Shown here: positions 55,707-64,000 of the stretch, in pieces
Numbering within the stretch: the first letter of the stretch is position 1
Layout of the letters: every line of letters begins with the position of its first letter
Origin: Brenneria izbisi
Lineage (GTDB): Bacteria > Pseudomonadota > Gammaproteobacteria > Enterobacterales > Enterobacteriaceae
DNA: 64,000 bases
Assembly: GCF_025840185.1 (NCBI RefSeq)
Contig: NZ_JAMPJU010000007.1
Span: 124,001 to 188,000 of the forward strand
Direction: 5' to 3'
Notes under the pieces: model-generated
What the model was told of the DNA's origin: nothing
What the model saw: only the letters and a program-made list of their open reading frames with translations
Database searches by the model: none
Translations under genes and position numbers: made by a program

Positions 55707-56976
55707 AACGGGCTGAAATGACCTGCTGTGCCAGCGCTTGCATATCATGTCCTGTGGGCGTCTGATGCACGCGCAGATCGAATTCGGGCATCACCGCAAA
55801 TAGGTGATCGAAGATATCAGCCTGTATGCCTTCGTACTCAACCCAGACGGTGGTATTGGTAAAGGCATAAATTTCCAGCGGCAGGCCTTCTGGCGTCGGC
55901 GCCAACTGACGCACCATCAGCATCATACCTTTATGGATCCCCGGATGCGCCCGCAGATAAGCCTGAAGATAAGCGCGGAAGGTGCCCAGATTGGTGAGCC
56001 GACGCCCGTTGAGCGGTGAATTGAGATCAACATTCGATTGCGTATTGTGCTGCTGCAATTCACTGGTTTTATTCTCGATATAGGGTGAAAGCAGCTTGCT
56101 GCGCAGTAGCCGCTCACGTTCGCTTTCGGTCATGAAATGTACGCTGGTGGTATCAATGTTGACGCTACGCTTGATGCGCCGTCCCCCTGATTCCGACATC
56201 GCGCGCCAGTTTTTGAATGAGTCCGATATCAAGGCATAGGTGGGAATGGTGGTGATGGTATTGTCCCAGTTTTTGACTTTAACCGTGGTCAGCCCGATAT
56301 CGATTACCGCGCCATCAGCGCCGTATTTCGGCATTTCCAGCCAGTCCCCCAACAACAACATGTCGTTGGCTGAAAGCTGGATACCGGCCACCAGGCCCAT
56401 AATCGGATCTTTGAAAATCAGCATCAGGACTGCGGTCATGGCGCCCAATCCACTGATGAGAATCAATGGCGATTTCCCAATCAGCAGTGACACCACCATG
56501 ATGCCAATCACGATGGTGGCGATCAGTTTCAGACTTTGAAATATCCCCCGTAGCGGCAGTTGGGTGGCGGTTTTTGAACGCGCAGAGACGGCCAGCAGAA
56601 TGTCAAGGAGCGAGAACAACACCAGCAACGCGAAAACCATGATCCAAACCTGGGAACAGATCACCAGCGCTTCACGGGTTTCACTCTGAGGCGGCAGCCA
56701 TAGCACGACCTGAATATTGAGAATGACGCCCTGAAGCAGAAAAGCCAGACGATTAAACAGATTATGTTGCGTTAACGCCTGTTTCCAACCGGGCGCGCCG
56801 GTGTTTTCCGTGATGCGCAATGAGCGTAATACCATCTTTTTCAACACCACCTGATGAAGAATTAGATGGATGATGGCTGAAATCAGCAGGATCAGTCCGA
56901 CGACAATCAGTAACGCAATGATGCTCGCGTGTTGCATCCCTTCATTTTCCAGCCACAGCGCCAGATTTTGTTGCAT
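55705..56976 (-). CDS. ybdG: Mechanosensitive channel YbdG (MscM type)
   Basis: A 423-residue MscS-superfamily inner-membrane protein (415 in E. coli YbdG), which opens on membrane tension and protects against mild osmotic downshift. About five hydrophobic helices fill residues 15-195. The pore helix and beta domain appear in [40 protein letters not shown] and [21 protein letters not shown] long C-terminal domain ends at [10 protein letters not shown]. It is convergent with proY. Confidence 0.92.
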   Translation of the reverse strand: MQQNLALWLENEGMQHASIIALLIVVGLILLISAIIHLILHQVVLKKMVLRSLRITENTGAPGWKQALTQHNLFNRLAFLLQGVILNIQVVLWLPPQSETREALVICSQVWIMVFALLVLFSLLDILLAVSARSKTATQLPLRGIFQSLKLIATIVIGIMVVSLLIGKSPLILISGLGAMTAVLMLIFKDPIMGLVAGIQLSANDMLLLGDWLEMPKYGADGAVIDIGLTTVKVKNWDNTITTIPTYALISDSFKNWRAMSESGGRRIKRSVNIDTTSVHFMTESERERLLRSKLLSPYIENKTSELQQHNTQSNVDLNSPLNGRRLTNLGTFRAYLQAYLRAHPGIHKGMMLMVRQLAPTPEGLPLEIYAFTNTTVWVEYEGIQADIFDHLFAVMPEFDLRVHQTPTGHDMQALAQQVISAR

Positions 56977-57229
56977 GTGCTCTCCTTTATTCCGGTCTGT
57001 GTTAATAGTGAGTCAACATAAGGCTAAGGGATTGCCGCATTCAGTCAACCTTTTGTTCTGAGAAGGGTTGTTTGGGGGGCGTTTGTTTCAGGGAAAGATG
57101 AAAAATAGCGTCATATCGCTTATGAGCGGAAATGAGGACGAGCGGGTGGGCGGATATTAAAAGTAAAAGCCGATTGTTTGAACCAACCGGCTTTTGGCTG
57201 TCGTACACTAAGCGGGAGTGCGCGGGGAA

Positions 57230-57832
57230 TTACAATTTGTCTGCGTTTTCAGACAGATATTTCGCTACGCCGTCCGGCGATGCGCCCATGCCTGTTTTCC
57301 CTTTTTCCCACTGGGCAGGGCAGACTTCGCCGTGTTCCTCGTGGAATTGCAGCGCGTCAACCATACGCAGCATTTCATCAATGTTACGACCCAGCGGTAG
57401 ATCATTAACGACCTGGTGGCGAACAATACCGTTTTTATCGATCAGGAAAGAACCACGTAGCGCCACGCCCGCTTCCGGGTGTTCGATGCCGTAGGCTTTC
57501 TGGATTTCACGCTTGATATCAGCAACCATGGCATATTTCACTTCACCAATGCCGCCTTTGTCTACCGGGGTTTTACGCCAGGCGTTATGAACGAATTCAG
57601 AGTCGAAGGAGACGCCGACTACTTCAACGCCGCGTTTTTGGAATTCAGCATAACGGTGATCGAAGGCGATCAATTCTGACGGACAAACAAAAGTGAAATC
57701 CATCGGCCAGAAGAAGATCACCGCCGGTTTACCGTTGATGTGTTTTTTCAGATTGAAATTTTCAACGATTTCGCCACTACCTAAAACAGCGGCAGCGGTG
57801 AAGTCAGGGGCTTCACGAGTTACCAGGACCAT
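57230..57832 (-). CDS. 2-Cys peroxiredoxin (AhpC/TSA family)
   Basis: A 200-residue thiol peroxidase that reduces hydrogen peroxide and organic hydroperoxides. The peroxidatic Cys50 lies in FTFVCPSELIAF and the resolving Cys171 in GEVCPAQW, so it is a typical 2-Cys enzyme. GGLG and YF-type robust/sensitive motifs were not assessed. No ahpF is adjacent, so the reductant is probably thioredoxin. It stands alone between ybdG and acpH. E. coli K-12 lacks a counterpart at this place; Salmonella and Yersinia have a similar gene (tsaA). Confidence 0.92.
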   Translation of the reverse strand: MVLVTREAPDFTAAAVLGSGEIVENFNLKKHINGKPAVIFFWPMDFTFVCPSELIAFDHRYAEFQKRGVEVVGVSFDSEFVHNAWRKTPVDKGGIGEVKYAMVADIKREIQKAYGIEHPEAGVALRGSFLIDKNGIVRHQVVNDLPLGRNIDEMLRMVDALQFHEEHGEVCPAQWEKGKTGMGASPDGVAKYLSENADKL

Positions 57833-58035
57833 AATTACTCCTGTAAATTATTGTTAAAGATGGATGGATTACCGAAATCAACATTCAGTATAGGGATTTC
57901 AGCCGGGCGAATATAGTCAAAGCGACCAATCGATGAGATAGCTTTCAACGATTGAATAAATCGGCAGAACATATCAATGCCTTATACTAACCTGCTCCAA
58001 TGATCGATCAGCCGACTTGCGATAAATCCTCAGGT

Positions 58036-58617
58036 TTATAATTGCCGTATCTTCGCCAGATGCATCATCCCCGGATAAAATTGCCAGAAGAGCGTTTCAA
58101 ATTGAAGATAGTGCTGCTCAATATCGCTGAATGAACCTGACAAGGCTGCCAGTTTGGGGCGTCTTGCCGCCATTCGGTGCAGAACATCGGCGATAAACGG
58201 CAACTCCGCATACCGTTCCAGCCAACGCTCCGGCCAAAGATAGCGATTCAGATGCTGGAAGCCCTCAGGCGTTTGCGCCAAATGCGGCGTAATTTGCAAC
58301 CGGGCCTGGTTGACGAACGCAGGCAGCGAAACCGCTGGCTCCACCTGGTGCCAATGTTTGGCCAGAAAATGATCCCACAGCACGTCAAGCGTGATCGGCG
58401 CGACCCGACGGTGAGCGTCACGGAAATACTGACGCGCCTGTCTGACTTCCGTCAGGCTATCGGTCAGGACATCAACCCGACGATGTAAACGGATGCCGGA
58501 GACAATCTCCGCGGCATAACTATCCTGGGGATCGCCGCGCACGAAATCCGCCATCAAATTGCCTAACAGCGAACTGTCGGCAAGCGTGGCTAAATGGAGG
58601 TGAGCTAGAAAATTCAT
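58036..58617 (-). CDS. acpH: Acyl carrier protein phosphodiesterase AcpH
   Basis: AcpH removes the 4'-phosphopantetheine arm from holo-ACP. The ATG at 58617 gives 193 residues, the E. coli length, starting [10 protein letters not shown]. An upstream in-frame start at 58635 is less likely. The HD-like metal residues are seen in [30 protein letters not shown] and [13 protein letters not shown]. It is divergent from queA, as in E. coli. Confidence 0.93.
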   Translation of the reverse strand: MNFLAHLHLATLADSSLLGNLMADFVRGDPQDSYAAEIVSGIRLHRRVDVLTDSLTEVRQARQYFRDAHRRVAPITLDVLWDHFLAKHWHQVEPAVSLPAFVNQARLQITPHLAQTPEGFQHLNRYLWPERWLERYAELPFIADVLHRMAARRPKLAALSGSFSDIEQHYLQFETLFWQFYPGMMHLAKIRQL

Positions 58618-58729
58618 TGCGCCAGTATAATGCATTCTGTGACTCAGTGCTTATTTCTTGCAGCCGGACGCGCACGGCTCTAGACTAGGCCGCCCATTTT
58701 TAATGTATGAAACAGCTAAGTGAATTGCC

Positions 58730-59800
58730 ATGCGCGTTGCCGATTTTTCATTTGAACTTCCTGAATCACTGATTGCCCATTATCCGCAAGCGCAGCGCAG
58801 CGGTTGCCGCCTGTTGTCGCTGGATGGGCCGACGGGAAGTCTGACGCATGACATCTTTACCGACTTATTGGATAAACTGGATGCCGGCGATTTGCTGGTT
58901 TTCAACAATACGCGGGTGATCCCGGCCCGGCTGTTTGGCCGCAAAGCCAGCGGCGGCAAGCTCGAAGTGCTGGTTGAGCGCGTACTGGATGAGCGCCGCG
59001 TTCTGGCGCATGTTCGCGCGTCAAAAGCGCCGAAGCCCGGCGCTGCGCTGTTGCTGGGTGATGATGGAAGCGTCAGGGCAACGATGGCGGCGCGTCACGA
59101 GGCATTGTTTGAACTGCATTTTGATGATGCCCGCGACGTGTTGACGATCCTCAATGATATCGGTCATATCCCATTGCCTCCTTATATTGATCGGCCAGAC
59201 GAGGAGTCTGACCGTGAACTCTATCAGACGGTCTACAGTCAGCGTCCGGGCGCGGTGGCGGCGCCCACTGCGGGGTTGCATTTCGATGAACCGATGCTGG
59301 CGGCGTTACGGGAAAAAGGCGTGCAGATGGCCTTCGTGACGCTGCACGTTGGCGCGGGCACCTTTCAGCCAGTGCGCGTTGAGACTATCGAGGATCATGT
59401 CATGCACGCTGAATACGCTGAAGTACCGCAGGATGTCGTCGATGCGGTGCTGGCGTGTAAAGCCCGCGGCAATCGGGTCATCGCGGTGGGCACTACCTCC
59501 GTCCGTTCGCTGGAGAGCGCGGCACAGGCCAGTCAGGACGCGCTGATCGCCCCGTTTTTTGGCGATACCCGCATCTTTATTTATCCCGGCTACCGCTATC
59601 AGGTGATCGACGCGCTCGTCACCAATTTCCATCTGCCTGAATCGACATTGATTATGCTGGTCGCGGCGTTCGCCGGATATCGGCACACGATGTCCGCCTA
59701 CCGGCAAGCGGTGGCGGAGCAATATCGTTTTTTCAGCTATGGAGACGCGATGTTCATCACGCGAAATCCGCAGGCTGAACAGGAACAGGTCGAATCCTGA
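58730..59800 (+). CDS. queA: S-adenosylmethionine:tRNA ribosyltransferase-isomerase
   Basis: QueA builds epoxyqueuosine in tRNA by moving the ribosyl part of S-adenosylmethionine onto preQ1 at position 34. It has 356 residues as in E. coli. The start [20 protein letters not shown], then [22 protein letters not shown] and [19 protein letters not shown] are family signatures. It precedes tgt by 213 bases, with no terminator seen between them. Confidence 0.97.
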   Translation: MRVADFSFELPESLIAHYPQAQRSGCRLLSLDGPTGSLTHDIFTDLLDKLDAGDLLVFNNTRVIPARLFGRKASGGKLEVLVERVLDERRVLAHVRASKAPKPGAALLLGDDGSVRATMAARHEALFELHFDDARDVLTILNDIGHIPLPPYIDRPDEESDRELYQTVYSQRPGAVAAPTAGLHFDEPMLAALREKGVQMAFVTLHVGAGTFQPVRVETIEDHVMHAEYAEVPQDVVDAVLACKARGNRVIAVGTTSVRSLESAAQASQDALIAPFFGDTRIFIYPGYRYQVIDALVTNFHLPESTLIMLVAAFAGYRHTMSAYRQAVAEQYRFFSYGDAMFITRNPQAEQEQVES

Positions 59801-60013
59801 GTTACCTGATTGCGCCGCAGAATTGAAATTGATGGCGTAACATACTCCGGCGCTATGTCCGCGATTATTGCAGGGGCGATCGAGAGCGTAGAGCGGGCAA
59901 GGTGAAAAAAGTTAAATAGGCGCGATGGCTGGCTTGTGGTGCGGGTTTGATGGTTGTTAGAATGCGCCTCTTTTTGCTATCCATCAGACTGTTTTTCTGA
60001 TGCCGGAGGCTAA

Positions 60014-61159
<1,146 letters not shown>

Positions 61160-61242
61160 TGGCTGGCTTTAATGTGGATCCTGTATTATTCAATTTCGTC
61201 GTCTTGACAACTTATCTTTTTGACAAAAAAGAGGAAATTTAA

Positions 61243-61575
61243 ATGAGTCTTTTTATCTCCGATGCTGTGGCAGCAACTGGCGCTCCGGCTCAGGGAAGCC
61301 CGTACTCTCTGGTTATTATGTTGGCCGTTTTCGGTCTGATTTTCTACTTTATGATCCTGCGTCCTCAACAAAAGCGCGCCAAGGAACACAAAAAGTTAAT
61401 GGATTCCATCAGCAAAGGCGATGAAGTTTTGACCACCGGCGGTCTGGTAGGCCGTGTGACCAAAGTTTCCGAGACAGGCTACATCGCCATTGCGCTGAAC
61501 GAAACCAACGAAGTGGTCATCAAACGTGATTTCGTGGCTGCCGTGCTGCCGAAGGGCACTATCAAGGCCCTGTAA
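61243..61575 (+). CDS. yajC: Sec translocase auxiliary protein YajC
   Basis: YajC is a small single-pass inner-membrane protein that joins SecD and SecF around the SecYEG channel. It has 110 residues, the E. coli length, with a hydrophobic helix at about 20-40 (SLVIMLAVFGLIFYFMILRP) and a soluble basic domain (GDEVLTTGGLVGRVTKV). GAGGAAA precedes the ATG. secD follows after 27 bases. Confidence 0.97.
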   Translation: MSLFISDAVAATGAPAQGSPYSLVIMLAVFGLIFYFMILRPQQKRAKEHKKLMDSISKGDEVLTTGGLVGRVTKVSETGYIAIALNETNEVVIKRDFVAAVLPKGTIKAL

Positions 61576-61602
61576 TTTTTGATTTTCCCGAAGGGAACTG
61601 CC

Positions 61603-63450
61603 GTGTTAAACCGTTATCCTTTGTGGAAGTACCTGATGTTGACTGTGGCTTTGGTCATCGGTCTGCTTTATGCGCTTCCTAACCTATATGGTGAGGATCC
61701 GGCGGTACAAGTTACTGGCGCGCGGGGAACCGCCGCCAGCGAAACGACGCTGATCCAAGTCCAGAATGTCCTAAAAGAACAAAATATCACCAGTAAGTCA
61801 ATTGCATTGGAAAATGGTGCGATTCTGGCTCGCTTCTCTAATCCAGACGTACAGATCCGTGCGCGCGAAGCCCTCCTGAGCGAATTGGGCGACAAGTTTG
61901 TGGTGGCGCTCAACCTGGCGCCGGCTACCCCGACCTGGCTGCGCGTTTTGGGCGCGGAGCCGATGAAACTCGGCCTTGATCTGCGCGGCGGCGTGCACTT
62001 CCTGATGGAAGTGGATATGGATACGGCGTTGGGTAAACTGCAAGAGCAGGCGATGGACTCTTTGCGCAGCGATCTGCGTGAGAAAAATATTCCTTACGCC
62101 GCGGTGCGTAAAACCGACAACTATGGCGTCGAAATCCGTTTCCGCGATGGGCAGACGCGTGATGAAGGCGTCAGCTACCTGACGCCCCGCCACCGTGATT
62201 TGGTTATCAGCGGCAGCAGCGGCAATCTACTGCGGGCGGTAATGAGTGATGAACGTCTGCGTGAAGCGCGTGAATATGCCGTTCAGCAGAACATCAATAT
62301 CCTGCGTAACCGTGTAAACCAACTGGGGGTTGCCGAACCGCTGGTGCAACGTCAGGGCGCGGATCGTATCGTGGTTGAATTGCCGGGTATCCAGGACACC
62401 GCGCGGGCCAAAGAAATTTTGGGCGCGACGGCGACGCTGGAATTCAGACTGGTGAACAGCGATGCCGATGCGACCGCGGCGGCCAATGGCCGTGTGCCGG
62501 GCGATTCCGAAGTGAAAAACATGCGTGACGGTTCGCCGGTCGTGCTGTTCAAGCGTGTGATTCTGACGGGCGATCACATCACTGATTCAACGTCGAGCAC
62601 GGATGAATACAACCGTCCGCAGGTGAATATTTCTCTGGACAGCGCCGGCGGCAACACCATGTCCAATTTCACCAAAGACAGCATCGGTAAACTGATGGCG
62701 ACGCTGTTTGTCGAATACAAAGACAGCGGCAAGAAAGACGCCGCCGGACGTGCGATTCTGGAGAAACAGGAAGAAGTGATCAACGTGGCGACGATCCAGT
62801 CGCGTCTGGGGAACAGCTTCCGTATCACCGGCATCGACAATCCGAATGAAGCCCGTCAGCTTTCCCTGTTATTGCGCGCCGGCGCCTTGATTGCGCCTAT
62901 CCAGATTGTGGAAGAGCGGACCATCGGGCCGACGCTGGGGATGCAGAACATTACTCAGGGTCTGGAAGCCTGTTTGTGGGGCTTGATCGCATCTATTGTC
63001 TTTATGGTGGTCTACTACCGTAAATTCGGCGTGATTGCGACAACCGCGCTGATAGCGAATCTGGTGATGATCGTCGGCATCATGTCGCTGTTGCCGGGGG
63101 CGACGTTAACCATGCCGGGTATTGCCGGTATTGTATTGACGCTGGCGGTAGCCGTTGATGCGAACGTATTGATAAACGAGCGTATTAAGGAAGAACTGAG
63201 AAACGGACGTTCAGTTCAGCAAGCGATTCACGAAGGTTACAAAGGCGCATTCTCCAGTATCGTGGATGCCAACCTGACGACCTTGATTACTGCCGTGATC
63301 CTTTACGCTGTGGGTACGGGTTCAATCAAAGGTTTTGCCATCACCACGGCAATCGGGGTTGCGACCTCGATGTTTACGGCGATCGTCGGTACTCGTGCCA
63401 TCGTTAACCTGCTTTACGGCGGCAAACGCATTAATAAGCTGTCAATCTGA
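61603..63450 (+). CDS. secD: Protein translocase subunit SecD
   Basis: SecD with SecF uses the proton gradient to pull secreted proteins through on the periplasmic side. The GTG at 61603, preceded by AAGGGA, gives 615 residues, the E. coli length, starting [10 protein letters not shown]. An in-frame start at 61579 adds eight unconserved residues. One helix at the N terminus, a large periplasmic domain (about 30-450, with [16 protein letters not shown]) and five helices at the C terminus, including [16 protein letters not shown], are seen. secF begins ten bases later. Confidence 0.97.
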   Translation: MLNRYPLWKYLMLTVALVIGLLYALPNLYGEDPAVQVTGARGTAASETTLIQVQNVLKEQNITSKSIALENGAILARFSNPDVQIRAREALLSELGDKFVVALNLAPATPTWLRVLGAEPMKLGLDLRGGVHFLMEVDMDTALGKLQEQAMDSLRSDLREKNIPYAAVRKTDNYGVEIRFRDGQTRDEGVSYLTPRHRDLVISGSSGNLLRAVMSDERLREAREYAVQQNINILRNRVNQLGVAEPLVQRQGADRIVVELPGIQDTARAKEILGATATLEFRLVNSDADATAAANGRVPGDSEVKNMRDGSPVVLFKRVILTGDHITDSTSSTDEYNRPQVNISLDSAGGNTMSNFTKDSIGKLMATLFVEYKDSGKKDAAGRAILEKQEEVINVATIQSRLGNSFRITGIDNPNEARQLSLLLRAGALIAPIQIVEERTIGPTLGMQNITQGLEACLWGLIASIVFMVVYYRKFGVIATTALIANLVMIVGIMSLLPGATLTMPGIAGIVLTLAVAVDANVLINERIKEELRNGRSVQQAIHEGYKGAFSSIVDANLTTLITAVILYAVGTGSIKGFAITTAIGVATSMFTAIVGTRAIVNLLYGGKRINKLSI

Positions 63451-63460
63451 GGAGTGCGTT

Positions 63461-64000
63461 GTGGCACAGGATTATACTGTTGAACAACTAAACTACGGAC
63501 GCAAGGTATATGACTTTATGCGTTGGGACAATGTGGCGTTCCTGATTTCAGGTTCGTTGTTGATCCTTTCGCTGATCGTCATGGGCGTGCGTGGTTTTAA
63601 CTGGGGTTTGGACTTCACCGGCGGTACGGTGATTGAGATCAACCTCGAAAAACCCGCCGATCTGGATCAGATCCGTGATTCGCTGGAAAAGGCCGGTTTT
63701 AATGATCCGCTGATCCAGAATTTTGGCAGCAGCCGTGATGTTATGGTGCGTATGCCGCCAAGCGTAGGCACATCCGGTCAGGAGTTGGGTAGCCGGGTGT
63801 TGAGCGTGATCAACGCCGGGACGGAACAAAACGCGACGGTAAAACGTATCGAGTTTGTCGGCCCCAGCGTGGGCAACGATCTGGCGCAGGCCGGCGGCAT
63901 GGCGCTGCTGAGCGCGTTGATCTGTATCCTGATCTATGTCGGCTTCCGCTTTGAGTGGCGTCTGGCGCTGGGGGCGGTGATTGCGCTGGCGCATGATGTG
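63461..64000 (+). CDS. secF: Protein translocase subunit SecF, 5' part
   Basis: The frame opens at GTG 63461 after GAGGAG and runs off the window end, so 180 residues are seen of about 323. The start [20 protein letters not shown] and the motif [19 protein letters not shown] match SecF closely; the second helix and ALAHDV near the window end are the conserved proton-path region. It forms the yajC-secD-secF unit. Confidence 0.97.
   Translation, partial: MAQDYTVEQLNYGRKVYDFMRWDNVAFLISGSLLILSLIVMGVRGFNWGLDFTGGTVIEINLEKPADLDQIRDSLEKAGFNDPLIQNFGSSRDVMVRMPPSVGTSGQELGSRVLSVINAGTEQNATVKRIEFVGPSVGNDLAQAGGMALLSALICILIYVGFRFEWRLALGAVIALAHDV

Overview
The window reads as chromosome of a plant-associated enterobacterium, most likely Pectobacteriaceae (Brenneria, Pectobacterium or Dickeya-like). 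The housekeeping genes are close in sequence, length and order to those of Escherichia coli. A family-3 pectate lyase with a fibronectin-like N-terminal domain (PelI type) points to a soft-rot or canker relative. The genus is inferred, not proven. No rRNA, tRNA or CRISPR array was seen.

Region 1 (1-17.6 kb) is the envelope/lipid A/replication cluster: uppS (3' end), cdsA, rseP, bamA, skp, lpxD, fabZ, lpxA, lpxB, rnhB, dnaE, accA, then a VOC protein (yaeR), tilS, rof and yaeP (reverse strand) and yaeQ. It supplies undecaprenyl and phospholipid precursors, outer-membrane protein assembly, lipid A synthesis and fatty-acid initiation. mutS follows convergently; in E. coli mutS lies elsewhere, so a rearrangement breakpoint lies between yaeQ and mutS.

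Region 2 (20.2-25.3 kb) is an AT-rich accessory island directly upstream of mutS. Two near-identical 401-bp direct repeats, each ending in the start of a decayed integrase-like gene, bracket a cassette: a ribbon-helix-helix protein, two small membrane proteins, a DUF4225 protein, a third small membrane protein and an orphan Hcp (type VI secretion tube/cargo protein). After the second repeat come an IS3-family transposase tail and an AbiE-type toxin-antitoxin locus. Its toxin gene is cut off and joined to a truncated ABC-transporter ATPase gene. The simplest reading is two tandem insertions of related elements followed by deletion.

Region 3 (25.3-39.3 kb) is metabolic and surface accessory DNA: a damaged urea/amide-type ABC transporter with an attenuator-like leader, an RcnB-like protein, yjdM, mltB, a four-gene SiaABCD-like phosphatase/kinase/diguanylate cyclase module with an unusual CBS-containing SiaA, a lipoprotein alpha/beta hydrolase, pelI and ansB.

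Region 4 (39.5-64 kb) returns to E. coli-like order: aroL, ppnP, (inserted chemoreceptor with a sigma-28 promoter), rdgC, sbcC, sbcD, phoB, phoR, (inserted MetE-like gene with a MetJ-like operator), brnQ, proY, ybdG, a 2-Cys peroxiredoxin, acpH, queA, tgt, yajC, secD and secF (5' part). Themes here are recombination and repair (rdgC, sbcCD), phosphate sensing (phoBR), amino-acid transport (brnQ, proY), queuosine tRNA modification (queA, tgt) and Sec translocation (yajC, secDF).
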